Positions 26,212-34,672 of a stretch of 41,433 nucleotides of DNA are shown here, in pieces. The stretch lies in the NCBI GenBank assembly GCA_013002405.1, contig JABDKA010000128.1, positions 1 to 41,433 on the forward strand. Reading direction: 5' to 3'. A program made the translations under genes and the position numbers. Source of the DNA: Sulfitobacter sp. (lineage in GTDB: Bacteria > Pseudomonadota > Alphaproteobacteria > Rhodobacterales > Rhodobacteraceae). Within the stretch, counting starts at the first letter, position 1. Each line of letters starts with the position of its first letter. Below the pieces are notes generated by a model. It did not search any database. It worked only from the letters and a program-made list of their open reading frames with translations, and was not told the DNA's origin.

Positions 26212-27894
26212 TTACCGATAGATTTGCGAGGCTACGAAGGTCCCACCATTGGCGACGAGAGAGCCCGCACCACTTGAACTGAGCCGCACCGACCCGTAGG
26301 TCAGGTTCCCGGAGAGACTGCGTGTAAACTCCGACGTGCTGATCGGCAGGCCCGCATGCTGGCGCTGGGAAACGCGGTAGCGCATCTGTGCGCCGTTGAG
26401 CGACAGAACCGTGATGCACCAGATCGGCCGGTCGCTGAGGTTACGCCCGTTCAGGACCTGCCCGCCTTTCGAACGGCAGTAGGATCGACCGACATATCCC
26501 GCCAGATTGTCGGTCGAGGGGGCTTTCTTGGCTGGCCTTTTCGCCGCTGTGGAGCCTTGCGCCCTAGGCTTGGCCACGGTGGTCGGTGTCGGTTTCTTCT
26601 TTGCCGCCTTAAGCGCGGCGTCACGGTAGGCGGCCAGCCTTCCGTCAGACACCTCTGCCCCGATCTTGCCCATCAAAGCGGCATCAATCAGCGCAGCCTT
26701 GCCAAGATCCCGCGCGGCCCTGTAATTGGCGATGGCCGCCATGGTCCGGCGCCCGGCAAGGCCATCCTCTACCCCGGCGGAGAAGCCGAGGATGTTGAGA
26801 CGGGCCTGCAGATCGCGCACCGCGTCACGGGACAGGCGCAGGGGCTCAGGGGCCTCCTCTGCTTTGGGTTTCGCTGGTTTTGCGGCCTCTTGCGTCTCCG
26901 TGGACCGCGCCGGAGGCGTCGGCGCCTTCAGCGCAGCCAGCCGCCGCCTTGCCAGGGGCGTGAACTGCCCCTCCGGGAAGCGGCTCAGATAATCTTCAAA
27001 ATCGGACGGCAGCGCGCTGTCCTTGATGCTCTGCCAGAAGGTCAGATCAATTGCCAGCCGCGTGTCGCTGAGTAGTGCTGCGGTCGCCTCGTTCGCCTTG
27101 CTGGTTTGAAGGGGCGTTGCCGGGGCCGCATTATCGGGCTGGAAATAGACCGGGTCTGCGCTGAGAGAGCCATAAAGAAAAGGCTCCTGCTGGCCTTCGG
27201 TCTGGCGAATTACCGCGTCGCGCACCTGCCGGAAGAACTGCCCGATCTCCAGCCCCGGCCGGTTCAGCGCCGACAGAAAGGCTATGGCGTAAGGGCTATT
27301 GGACCCGGTCCCGTCCAGCGCCACCGTCCCCTCTCGGGCCGCGTAGGCAACCAGGGTGTTTCCGTTGGGTTCATAAAGCGCGAGCCCCCGGCCAATCGAT
27401 CGTGTTGCAAGGGTACGGGTCATCTGCTTGAGGAAGGGATTGTCGCGGCAGGCGTCAAGCACCACCAACTGCAGGTTCCGCGCACCGGAGGTCGCCGCCA
27501 CCAGAAGATCGAGCGGGACAGCCTCATAGGCGACATCGATATCGGCCTTTAGTTCCGCATCGACTGGCACGACAAAGTTCTTTCGATCAATCTCAACTCC
27601 GTGGCCCGCGTAGTAGACGATGGAGTGATCCGCCCCCAGGCTTTGGGCGCGGAAGTTGCGCAGTGCATCCAGCATCTGCGCCCGGGAGGCATCTTCAACC
27701 AATTCCACCTCATACCCAAGCCGGGTGAAGGCGGCGGCAAGATCCCGGGCGTCCCGGGCAGGATTGGGCAGGGTCGAAGCGTGGGTATAATCACTGTTGC
27801 CGATCACGAGCGCTACGCGACGTGCATCAGCCGCAGTCGCCACGCTCAAGAGCATGAGGGACAAGGCAATCACAAATGAGGCAAATCGAGACAT
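26212..27894 (-). CDS. Second exported caspase-fold protein
   Basis: The 560-residue product has a Sec signal peptide (MSRFASFVIALSLMLLSVATA) and a peptidase C14 domain, ~25-240, with catalytic His98 (YYAGHG) and Cys149 (VLDACRDNP). It resembles the first caspase-like protein in that domain only. Residues ~270-325 contain a helical segment (SDFEDYLSRFPEGQFTPLARRR), ~353-415 a peptidoglycan-binding-like fold (VRDLQARLNILGFS), then a Lys/Ala/Pro linker and a C-terminal ~90-residue domain with two Cys (RSYCRSKGG, PIWCITVL). The dyad is intact. The two genes bracket the giant gene. Targets unknown. Confidence 0.9.
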   Translation of the reverse strand: MSRFASFVIALSLMLLSVATAADARRVALVIGNSDYTHASTLPNPARDARDLAAAFTRLGYEVELVEDASRAQMLDALRNFRAQSLGADHSIVYYAGHGVEIDRKNFVVPVDAELKADIDVAYEAVPLDLLVAATSGARNLQLVVLDACRDNPFLKQMTRTLATRSIGRGLALYEPNGNTLVAYAAREGTVALDGTGSNSPYAIAFLSALNRPGLEIGQFFRQVRDAVIRQTEGQQEPFLYGSLSADPVYFQPDNAAPATPLQTSKANEATAALLSDTRLAIDLTFWQSIKDSALPSDFEDYLSRFPEGQFTPLARRRLAALKAPTPPARSTETQEAAKPAKPKAEEAPEPLRLSRDAVRDLQARLNILGFSAGVEDGLAGRRTMAAIANYRAARDLGKAALIDAALMGKIGAEVSDGRLAAYRDAALKAAKKKPTPTTVAKPRAQGSTAAKRPAKKAPSTDNLAGYVGRSYCRSKGGQVLNGRNLSDRPIWCITVLSLNGAQMRYRVSQRQHAGLPISTSEFTRSLSGNLTYGSVRLSSSGAGSLVANGGTFVASQIYR

Positions 27895-28650
27895 ATCCGA
27901 TGCTCGCTTTCGACAGTCCCATCTTGGAGTGTTTCGTCGCTTCGAACAAGCAAAGCTGCAGGTATCCCCCCGGAAATGCCTGCGAATTGCCCCTTCCGAG
28001 GCTCTTGGCGAGGCTATCGGTCAAGGTCGAAGGCAAACATCGTATTACCCCGATGCACAGTCTGCGCAGATCAGTCCGATCTATTGACCTAGGAGTCGCT
28101 GATTCCCCCAAGCCGGGAATATCGATTTTCAATTCGGTTCTGGACAAAGCAATACTTCAGGAAGGCCGGACATCACCACCACCGCAACAGGCCCGGTATC
28201 TGGGCCATGAACCCTTTGCCGCGCGGCAAAAGCGGACGCATCTGCGCGATCCTTTCCACATCCCCATCCAGCATTGGTTCAACGATGCGGCATGAGGTGA
28301 AGCCGGAGGATGCCAGTTCTGTCCCTGATGGCGCCCTGCGCTTGCCGAATGCTTGCTTTAACTCAGTTGTGCCTGCGCTCAGGCTTGACCTTCAAAGCAA
28401 AGAAACCCGCCAGCCCAGAGTGCGACGTGCGTGATCCCTTCGCGCAGATCGAGATGTCAGTGCAGAGCGCATCCTACCATGACGTCAGCCCGCACCTGTT
28501 CCAATCTGCCCCAGGCCTCCTGAATCACTGCACGACTGGCGAAAGCCCATCGTCAATCGCCACAGGCGTCACCAGGAAGAGGTCCTTCCCGCTTTTCGTG
28601 ATCGTTCGACACATGGTTCGCGCCGTTGCCACAGATGACCGTGCGTCGGC
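27895..28650. other. 756-base stretch without a recognisable gene
   Basis: Several short open frames exist on both strands (for example plus 27876-28295 and 28310-28771), but none has a recognisable motif or a convincing ribosome binding site, and the second runs into the real CoA-binding gene. The region is long for this compact genome. It may be a decayed gene, a junction between the envelope and catabolic regions, or hold an RNA. I see no clear hairpin-plus-U-tract. Confidence 0.4.
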
Positions 28651-29115
28651 TCAGATCGCAAGATCGAGCCGCGGTTTCCAGAAAGGCCGGAAAAGCTCGA
28701 TCTTGGGACATCGGTCCATGACCACCTTCAGCCCGGCTTCCTCGGCCAGTTTTGCCGCCCGGTCGTCGTAAACACCGATCTGGCCCCAGAGAACCTTCGC
28801 CCCGATCTCGATGGCCTGCTCGGCGATGCCGTAAAGCTCTTCCTTGGGTCGGAAGACCTCGACCATATCGACAGGCCGGTCGATATCCTGGAGCGAGCGG
28901 TAGACCGGGATGCCCCGGATCTCGGTCACCTTTGGGTTGGGGTTGACCGGGGCCATGTCATATCCCGTTTCGCTCAACACCCGAAGCACACCATAGCTGA
29001 ACTTAGTCTTGTCCGCGCTGGCACCGACCATGGCGATGGTTTTGACCGACCTCAGAATGTCGGAGAGGTATTCCTGGGGATAGTCGTAACGACGATCAAC
29101 ATCGGCTTCTGGCAT
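28651..29115 (-). CDS. CoA-binding Rossmann protein (YccU-like)
   Basis: The 154-residue product is a stand-alone CoA-binding domain of the YccU type. The glycine-rich loop is MVGASADKTKFSYGV (residues ~29-43), with the family's PVNPNP, VDMVEVFRP and LWGQIGV motifs following. These proteins bind CoA in vitro; their reaction is unknown. The start has a textbook ribosome binding site (AAGGAG, six bases before ATG) directly at the ferredoxin stop. It is the last gene of the mtoX-ferredoxin operon, hinting at a redox or thioester link with methanethiol oxidation. Confidence 0.88.
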   Translation of the reverse strand: MPEADVDRRYDYPQEYLSDILRSVKTIAMVGASADKTKFSYGVLRVLSETGYDMAPVNPNPKVTEIRGIPVYRSLQDIDRPVDMVEVFRPKEELYGIAEQAIEIGAKVLWGQIGVYDDRAAKLAEEAGLKVVMDRCPKIELFRPFWKPRLDLAI

Positions 29116-29478
29116 CTAGGTCTCCTTTGGTGTGGCGATGTCCGCTTTCAATTCGTGTGGCTCAAGCGGATCAAGGAAAGGGTTGCGATAAAGCTTGTCA
29201 TGGCTTTCGACACCGATCTCCAGCGTACAGTCGCTCAGAGGCCGCGCGACGCAGAGCAGGACATAGCCTTGGCCAATCTGACGATTGTTCAGCGCCACCT
29301 GGCGCCGCTGATCAACTTCGCCCGCCGTCAACTTGGCCGCGCAGGTGATACAGCCCCCGTATTTGCACCCGTAAGGCAGATCGACCCCCTGTTCGCGCAG
29401 CGTTTCCAGCAGAGGGCGGCGCGGATCGACCCTCAGCGTCTGACCGCCCCGGTTGGCGATCTCGATGGTGCGTGACAT
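29116..29478 (-). CDS. 2Fe-2S ferredoxin (plant/xylene-monooxygenase type)
   Basis: The product (120 residues from this ATG) is a 2Fe-2S ferredoxin. The cluster ligands are Cys38, Cys43, Cys46 and Cys76 in the order CKYGGCITC...LLC, with the CxxxxCxxC spacing of the plant-type fold. The chosen ATG (29476-29478) begins two bases after the SBP56 stop; a longer frame to 29535 overlaps that gene and lacks the fold's first strand. Being co-transcribed with the methanethiol oxidase gene, it probably accepts or supplies electrons for a partner enzyme. No ferredoxin reductase gene is adjacent. Confidence 0.88.
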   Translation of the reverse strand: MSRTIEIANRGGQTLRVDPRRPLLETLREQGVDLPYGCKYGGCITCAAKLTAGEVDQRRQVALNNRQIGQGYVLLCVARPLSDCTLEIGVESHDKLYRNPFLDPLEPHELKADIATPKET

Positions 29479-29480
29479 GG

Positions 29481-30836
29481 TCACAGCCAGATATCGCTGG
29501 TGCAGTCGCCGCCGGGATAGCGGGTTTCGTGGCACCGGCTGGGGCCGTTGGGTTCCTTGCCGAAATCAACGATAAAGCCCTCGTTGATCTTCATGCCACC
29601 CTTTTCGACATCACAATCGATCATCACCATCACGCCACCCTGGGTGCGGATTTCTGGATAGAACTGATTGTCCCAGGTGGAAAAGAGCGAGGTAGTCACG
29701 TAAAGCCGCTTGCCGTCCAGCGACAGCTGGAACATCTGCGGGCCACCCGCGACCTTGACCCCGTTGACCTCGGGGGCCTTGCCCAGCAAGCCGCCCATCC
29801 AGACCTGACCGGTCAGTTTCGGATTATGCGGGTCGGTGATGTCGTACTGACGCATGTCTCCGTGCAGCCAGTTGTTGAAGTAGAGATACTTGTCATCCAT
29901 CGAAACCAGGATCGCGGACATCACACCGGGCACCGGAATGGGCCACTCAGGGTGCGGCTCATTGCCGACGTCGATGATTTTCTCCCACTCCCACGTGCCC
30001 GCGTCGTTCTTCCAGAAATGGATCACGTTGGCGGAAAGGGCTGCGCCGCAGAAGCCGTGAGTGCTGTCAGGGTCGTGGAGGAATTTCACTTCCAGCGGGA
30101 TCAGCCCGTCTTCCCCCAGGTACATGGTCTCGACCGGTACGCGTTTCTCGAAATCCCACAGATGCAGGCGGCGGCCGTACTTGAGATAGCCCACCTCTTC
30201 CAGATCAAAGCCCGGCATGAAGGTGTTGGGGGCCGCCCATTCGGAACTGACCATCACGTTGTGGCGGGGCTGGTACCAGAAATCATAGCCGAAGGGGATG
30301 TCGCCCATGGAGTTTTCCCACCGTCCCAGGATCTCGAAATCCTTGTTGAGATGCAGATAACCGCCCGGTGCCTCCCCCTTGGCGTCCCCGAGGAAAGAGA
30401 TGATGATTTCCGATCCCAGACAGTGGACCGTATGAGGCCCAGAAAGGTCGGTCTTGGCCTTGATCTCGGCCCCGTCGATGACCTTGTGCAGACGCGGTGC
30501 GCGCGGATCGGTCGCTGTGTCGACGATATGGATGTTGTTGGACCGCACCCCGGGGACCAGAAGATATTTGCGCGACATGGAATCGTCATCGTGACAGGAG
30601 GAACAAGCGTTCCAGCCCATATGATGCAGTTCGTCCCCGATCCCGGGCATCTCCAGCCGGTGGATCACCTGGGAATAGGTCGGGCTGCCGGGGTCTGCGT
30701 CCACCGTGGCAAGATAATCCGGCTTCTGAATGCCGGTGCCGGTGTAGATCGCGATTGTATAAAGCAGCTTCTCCCTTGGCGCCTTGATTGCCTCAGCAGG
30801 GCTGGCATAGCCCGGTCCACAACACACTCCGTCCAT
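29481..30836 (-). CDS. mtoX: Methanethiol oxidase / selenium-binding protein (SBP56/MtoX)
   Basis: The 451-residue product belongs to the SBP56 family, whose bacterial members include methanethiol oxidase (methanethiol to formaldehyde, hydrogen sulfide and hydrogen peroxide, copper dependent) and which includes human SELENBP1. The start is the ATG at 30834-30836 (MDGVCCGPGYASP), with GGGAGGAG upstream; a longer frame to 30932 adds unlikely residues. The HHMGWNACSSC motif with His71, His72, Cys78 and Cys81 is present, as are DLSGPHTVHCLG and the C-terminal DFG...GPSRCHE. No twin-Arg or Sec signal is visible. In studied mtoX loci SCO1/SenC and MauG genes are neighbours; here they are absent. 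Confidence 0.9.
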   Translation of the reverse strand: MDGVCCGPGYASPAEAIKAPREKLLYTIAIYTGTGIQKPDYLATVDADPGSPTYSQVIHRLEMPGIGDELHHMGWNACSSCHDDDSMSRKYLLVPGVRSNNIHIVDTATDPRAPRLHKVIDGAEIKAKTDLSGPHTVHCLGSEIIISFLGDAKGEAPGGYLHLNKDFEILGRWENSMGDIPFGYDFWYQPRHNVMVSSEWAAPNTFMPGFDLEEVGYLKYGRRLHLWDFEKRVPVETMYLGEDGLIPLEVKFLHDPDSTHGFCGAALSANVIHFWKNDAGTWEWEKIIDVGNEPHPEWPIPVPGVMSAILVSMDDKYLYFNNWLHGDMRQYDITDPHNPKLTGQVWMGGLLGKAPEVNGVKVAGGPQMFQLSLDGKRLYVTTSLFSTWDNQFYPEIRTQGGVMVMIDCDVEKGGMKINEGFIVDFGKEPNGPSRCHETRYPGGDCTSDIWL

Positions 30837-30875
30837 GGTTGAAGCTCCTCCCTTGATTCCCCTGTCTTTCCCATA

Positions 30876-30900
30876 TATCGAAAAACCGATTATCACGATA
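30876..30900. promoter_or_regulatory. Candidate IclR operator between mtoX and the regulator
   Basis: The 74-base divergent gap holds TATCG (30876-30880) and CGATA (30896-30900) as inverted ends of a 25-base A/T-rich element, with inner ATCG/CGAT and TATC/GATA repeats. IclR-type regulators often bind such palindromes between themselves and the gene they control. Binding is inferred. Confidence 0.35.
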
Positions 30901-30910
30901 CGAGAAATGT

Positions 30911-31672
30911 ATGCATCTCGAACGTTTGACACTGGTTCTTGAGATCGTCGGGCAGAAGGGCGAGGCCACCGTGGCCGACATTTGCGCCCATTCCGACCTG
31001 CCCAAGCCGACAGCTTACCGCCTGGTCCAGGATCTGGTCAGCGCGGGCCTGCTGGAGCCCGTGGCGAAGGGCCGTTTCGCGATCGGGACCCGGCTGAAAC
31101 GGATCACTCAGGCCGACCAGTCCGACAGTACCCTGATCGCCCTTATCGGTCCCACGCTCAAGCAGGCAGCAATCCGGCACGGTGCCGCCTTCTTTCTGTC
31201 GCGCCTACGTGGTCGGGCGGTTGAGATCATTCACGTCGAAACGCCGGACACAGGAGTGTCCTTTCTGCATCCCGGCCTTGGCAAGCGACCGCTCCACGCC
31301 TGTTCCTGTTCCAAGGCGGTGGCGGCCTATTCTCCGGATCTGTGCCTGTCACAGGGGTTGGAGGGACGGCTCAAGGCCTATACCGAATTCACGCTCACCC
31401 GGGTCGAAGATCTTGAGGCGGAGCTCAAAACCATCCGCCGCCTTGGGTACGCCGAATGTGTCGAGGAGATCGAGCGGGGCATGTGTTCCGTCGCGGCGAC
31501 ACTGGCCGAGGAAGGACCGGGGGCGACCATGTCCATCGGTGCGACCGGATCAACCCGGGTCTTTACCCCGGCTTTCCGCGCGGACATTGGGCCCAAGATC
31601 TCCGAAATTGCCCGCGCGCTTTCACGGGAACTGACCTGGGACGCGCCTGCGCACGTCCCAAGATCAGCCTGA
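30911..31672 (+). CDS. IclR-family transcriptional regulator
   Basis: The 253-residue product has an N-terminal winged helix-turn-helix (VADICAHSDLPKPTAYRLVQDL near residues 20-42) and a C-terminal IclR effector-binding domain (PLHACSCSKA, CVEEIERGMCSVAA, and ATMSIGATGS). It is divergent from mtoX and convergent with the DmdA-like gene, so it most likely controls the mtoX operon and perhaps its neighbours, responding to a small carboxylate or related metabolite. The ATG lacks a strong ribosome binding site. Ligand unknown. Confidence 0.92.
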   Translation: MHLERLTLVLEIVGQKGEATVADICAHSDLPKPTAYRLVQDLVSAGLLEPVAKGRFAIGTRLKRITQADQSDSTLIALIGPTLKQAAIRHGAAFFLSRLRGRAVEIIHVETPDTGVSFLHPGLGKRPLHACSCSKAVAAYSPDLCLSQGLEGRLKAYTEFTLTRVEDLEAELKTIRRLGYAECVEEIERGMCSVAATLAEEGPGATMSIGATGSTRVFTPAFRADIGPKISEIARALSRELTWDAPAHVPRSA

Positions 31673-31689
31673 CCTGTCGGCATCCCCCT

Positions 31690-32844
31690 TCAGGCCACCT
31701 TCGCGGTCGCTGGAAGTTCCTTTTTGGGATCAAAGAAGGGCCGGTCCACGATCTTGGCTCCGGTCGGCTGGCCGTCGACCACCACCTCAACCCCCTCCCC
31801 AAGGACGGCGTGCTCCGCCAAAATCAGCGCAAGGGCGATGTTCTGCTTAAGCCGTGGGGAATAGACGGCGGAGGTCACCTTGCCGATGAACGCACCGTCC
31901 TTCGTGACCTGCCAGAAGACGGTGTTGGGCCCCTTCAGCGGCGGTCCATCAATCACCAGGCCAATCTGTCTGCGGGCTATCCCCTCGTCCCGTATATGCG
32001 CAAGGGCCGCCTTCCCCACGAAGTCCGCATCGGTATCAAGATTGACGAGACGTCCGAGGCCAAGTTCGAAGGGATTGGTCTGAGCATCCATATCGGCGTG
32101 ATAGGAGAGCATGCCCGCCTCAATACGCCGGATCGTTGAGGTATGGCCGGGCTGCAGGCCGTAAGGCGCGCCCGCCGCCATGATCTTTTCCCAAAGTTCA
32201 TTACCACGCGATCCGTCCCGCAGATAGATTTCATAGCCCAACTCGCTCGACCAGCCTGTGCGCGACACCAGCAGCGGAATGCCATCCAGTTCAACCTCTC
32301 GCAGCCAGAAATAGCGCAGGTCCAGAATGCTCTCTCCAAAGAGCGCCCGCATGACCTGGCCCGATTGCGGACCCTGCAACTGGAGGGGGGAGACATCGGG
32401 CTCCCGGATGGTGACATCCATGCCCGAAAAGACGGCCAGACCCTGCGCCCAGAGCAGAATATCGCTGTCGGCCAATGACAGCCAGAAATGGTTCTCAGCC
32501 AGCCGCAGGGCGACCGGATCATTGAGGATGCCGCCATCGGCATTGGTGATCAGGACATATTTGCACTGACCGACCGCCATCTTTGACAGATCGCGTGGCG
32601 TGAGCATTTGCGTGAAACGGGCAGCGTCCGGGCCGGTGATCTCGACCTGTCGTTCGACGGCCACGTCACACAGGATCGCCGCATTGACCAGATTCCAGAA
32701 GTTCTGTTCCGGATCGCCAAAATCACGCGGGATGTACATGTGATTGTAGACCGAGAAGGCCTTTGCCCCCCAGCGGACCGTGGCCTCAAAATAGGGTGAT
32801 TTCCGGATCTGGGTCCCGAAACCGAAGTTTTCTCCAGTCGTCAT
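31690..32844 (-). CDS. DmdA-like / GcvT-fold THF-dependent methyltransferase
   Basis: The 384-residue product is a GcvT-fold aminomethyltransferase-family enzyme that resembles DMSP demethylase DmdA: AFSVYNHMYIP, ERQVEITGPDAARF, MLTPRDLSKM, GGILNDPVALRLAENHFWLSLAD and YHADM blocks occur in DmdA-like order. Such enzymes pass a methyl or aminomethyl group to tetrahydrofolate. The start (ATG at 32842-32844) has AGGGAGG upstream, unlike the longer frame to 32913. True DmdA activity cannot be claimed from sequence, since this clade includes other demethylases. It converges on the IclR gene (17 bases apart), and its 5' end is divergent from the molybdenum hydroxylase operon. Confidence 0.8.
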   Translation of the reverse strand: MTTGENFGFGTQIRKSPYFEATVRWGAKAFSVYNHMYIPRDFGDPEQNFWNLVNAAILCDVAVERQVEITGPDAARFTQMLTPRDLSKMAVGQCKYVLITNADGGILNDPVALRLAENHFWLSLADSDILLWAQGLAVFSGMDVTIREPDVSPLQLQGPQSGQVMRALFGESILDLRYFWLREVELDGIPLLVSRTGWSSELGYEIYLRDGSRGNELWEKIMAAGAPYGLQPGHTSTIRRIEAGMLSYHADMDAQTNPFELGLGRLVNLDTDADFVGKAALAHIRDEGIARRQIGLVIDGPPLKGPNTVFWQVTKDGAFIGKVTSAVYSPRLKQNIALALILAEHAVLGEGVEVVVDGQPTGAKIVDRPFFDPKKELPATAKVA

Positions 32845-33329
32845 TTCAAATTCCCTCCCTGCCGTGCCCTTGTCATCGCGGCCGAACTTCAACGACTCAT
32901 GGTTCCCGGGCAATCTTCGTGGCCACTACATGAGATCGGCCATTTCCCGCATGCGCGGACGCGACACAACAAGCAATGCGAACGGCAGTGCCGGATCTTG
33001 TGAGAATGAGGCCCCCTGCAAGCGAAGATTGGCGCGCCACTTCGTAGAGGCCCTGACTGCCCCTCAGCCGAGAAGGAACGGCAGTCAGCGTGACCCGTCC
33101 GTGCAGATAGACGGTAGCGCTGAATTCGTGCCTTCGGACATCTCCACAGGGAATGCAGGCGGGCATGAGCAAACTATTCTGGTCTATTCAGCGGTAGGAT
33201 GGATCGCGCTCCGAAGGCCCGGCTCAGAAAGCCTCAACATAAGCTTGCCTTTTACCGCTGTTAGGCCAATCCTCGGCCTTGCAACCTCTTTCAAATTCTA
33301 AACACCACCTCTCAGGGAGGCCAAAGCAA
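32845..33329. other. Divergent intergenic stretch before the molybdenum hydroxylase genes
   Basis: This 485-base stretch contains the upstream regions of the DmdA-like gene (leftward) and the molybdenum hydroxylase operon (rightward). The ribosome binding site of the latter (AGGGAGG, 33314-33320) lies at its right end. The open frames on both strands (about 90 and 145 codons) have no recognisable pattern. No clear operator was seen. Confidence 0.4.
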
Positions 33330-34190
33330 GTGCTCTACGAACGTCCGAAAACACTTCAAGATGCGGTCGGCATGCTGGCTGAAACCAGAGGGAAGGCATT
33401 TGTCTTGGCAGGTGGGACCGACCTGCTTGTCCGGATGAAAAGCGATGAATTCGACGCAAACCTGATCGTCGATATCAAATCCATCGAAGGTATGTCCGAG
33501 ATCGTCGAAACCGACGGCGCCTTCGTCATTGGTGCCGCCGTCTGCTGCGCAGCACTTGGAGAGCATGAGGCGTTGAGAGATGCATGGCCCGGGGTCGTCG
33601 AAGCCGCAAACCTGATCGGATCGACACAAATCCAGGGGCGATGCACAATTGCGGGCAACCTATGCAATGCCTCCCCGGCGGCAGACAGTGTGCCTGCCTT
33701 GGTCGCGGCCGGTGCAAGGGCAAAAATCGTCGGGCCGGATGGGACACGGACTGTCGATGTGCAGGAGATCCCGCTTGGCCCGGGCAAGACGTCGCTGAAG
33801 GCGGGTGAACTGGTACAGTCTATTGACCTGCCAAAACCAGCCCCCCGATCCGCCGATGCCTACCTGCGGTTCATTCCGCGCACCGAAATGGACATCGCCG
33901 TTGTGGGCGTGGCGGTAAACCTGACGCTCGACGCGGATGGCACGGTTGCGAGCGCAAGGGTCGCTCTGGGTGCGGTGGCCCCCACGGTGGTCCTGTCTGA
34001 GGCGGCCGCTGGGACCCTCCTCGGCACCAGACTGGAAGATGAAGCGCTTGATGCTTTGGCCGCGGCCTGCTCTGCCGCCAGCAACCCGATTGACGACAAG
34101 CGCGGCACAATCGAATTTCGAAAGCATGTCGCCGGCGTCCTTGGGCGACGTGCGGCGCGCATGGCCTATGACCGCGCAGGAGGTGCCTGA
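33330..34190 (+). CDS. Molybdenum hydroxylase FAD subunit (CoxM-like)
   Basis: The product (286 residues) is the FAD-binding medium subunit of a three-subunit xanthine oxidase-family enzyme. FAD motifs are VLAGGTDLLVRMK near residue 25 and TIAGNLCNASPAAD near 110. The start is the GTG at 33330 with AGGGAGG nine bases upstream; a longer frame from 33279 has no ribosome binding site. The C-terminus overlaps the ATG of the next gene by one base (TGATG). It passes electrons from the 2Fe-2S subunit to an acceptor. The 'CO dehydrogenase' label used for such genes is not supported (see the Mo subunit). Confidence 0.9.
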   Translation: MLYERPKTLQDAVGMLAETRGKAFVLAGGTDLLVRMKSDEFDANLIVDIKSIEGMSEIVETDGAFVIGAAVCCAALGEHEALRDAWPGVVEAANLIGSTQIQGRCTIAGNLCNASPAADSVPALVAAGARAKIVGPDGTRTVDVQEIPLGPGKTSLKAGELVQSIDLPKPAPRSADAYLRFIPRTEMDIAVVGVAVNLTLDADGTVASARVALGAVAPTVVLSEAAAGTLLGTRLEDEALDALAAACSAASNPIDDKRGTIEFRKHVAGVLGRRAARMAYDRAGGA

Positions 34191-34672
34191 TGTCCGCGAT
34201 AGCTGTATCCACAACCATTAACGGTGACGACGTCGAATTCCTGTGCCAGCCCGACGAAACCCTGCTTGATGTTCTGCGCAACCGTCTGGGCCTTCTGGGG
34301 TCCAAAGAGGGATGCGGGACGGGCGATTGCGGTGCTTGCAGCACGGTAATGGACGGAAGGGTTGTCTGCTCCTGCCTTGTCCTGGGTGCCGAGGCAGAAG
34401 GCCACACCATTGAGACGATCGAAGGCATGGCGCAGGGCAAGGACCTGCACCCTCTGCAGAGGAAATTCATCGAACATGCGGCCCTGCAGTGCGGCATCTG
34501 CACGCCCGGATTTCTGGTGACAGCCAAGGCGCTTCTGGAGGTCAATCCAGACCCGACCGAAGAAGAAATCAGGTTCTGGCTGGCCGGTAACCTGTGTCGG
34601 TGCACTGGCTATGACAAGATTGTCCGCGCGGTGCAGGATGCTGCACGCGAAATGAGGGGAGAAGTGGCATGA
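34190..34672 (+). CDS. Molybdenum hydroxylase 2Fe-2S subunit (CoxS-like)
   Basis: The 160-residue product is the small iron-sulfur subunit. The plant-type ferredoxin domain has Cys42, Cys47, Cys50 and Cys62 (GCGTGDCGAC...SC), and the second, four-helix domain has Cys101, Cys104, Cys136 and Cys138 (QCGICTPGF, LCRCTGY). All eight ligands are present. Both ends overlap neighbouring genes (TGATG and ATGA), so stoichiometry is likely set by coupled translation. Confidence 0.95.
   Translation: MSAIAVSTTINGDDVEFLCQPDETLLDVLRNRLGLLGSKEGCGTGDCGACSTVMDGRVVCSCLVLGAEAEGHTIETIEGMAQGKDLHPLQRKFIEHAALQCGICTPGFLVTAKALLEVNPDPTEEEIRFWLAGNLCRCTGYDKIVRAVQDAAREMRGEVA

Noticed and set aside
28310-28771. 153-codon plus-strand frame upstream of the CoA-binding gene
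   Set aside because: No recognisable motif, no ribosome binding site, and it overlaps the well-supported CoA-binding gene on the other strand.
29472-30842. 456-codon open frame on the plus strand opposite mtoX
   Set aside because: Antisense shadow in GC-rich DNA. The minus strand carries a full SBP56 protein with conserved motifs and a strong ribosome binding site.
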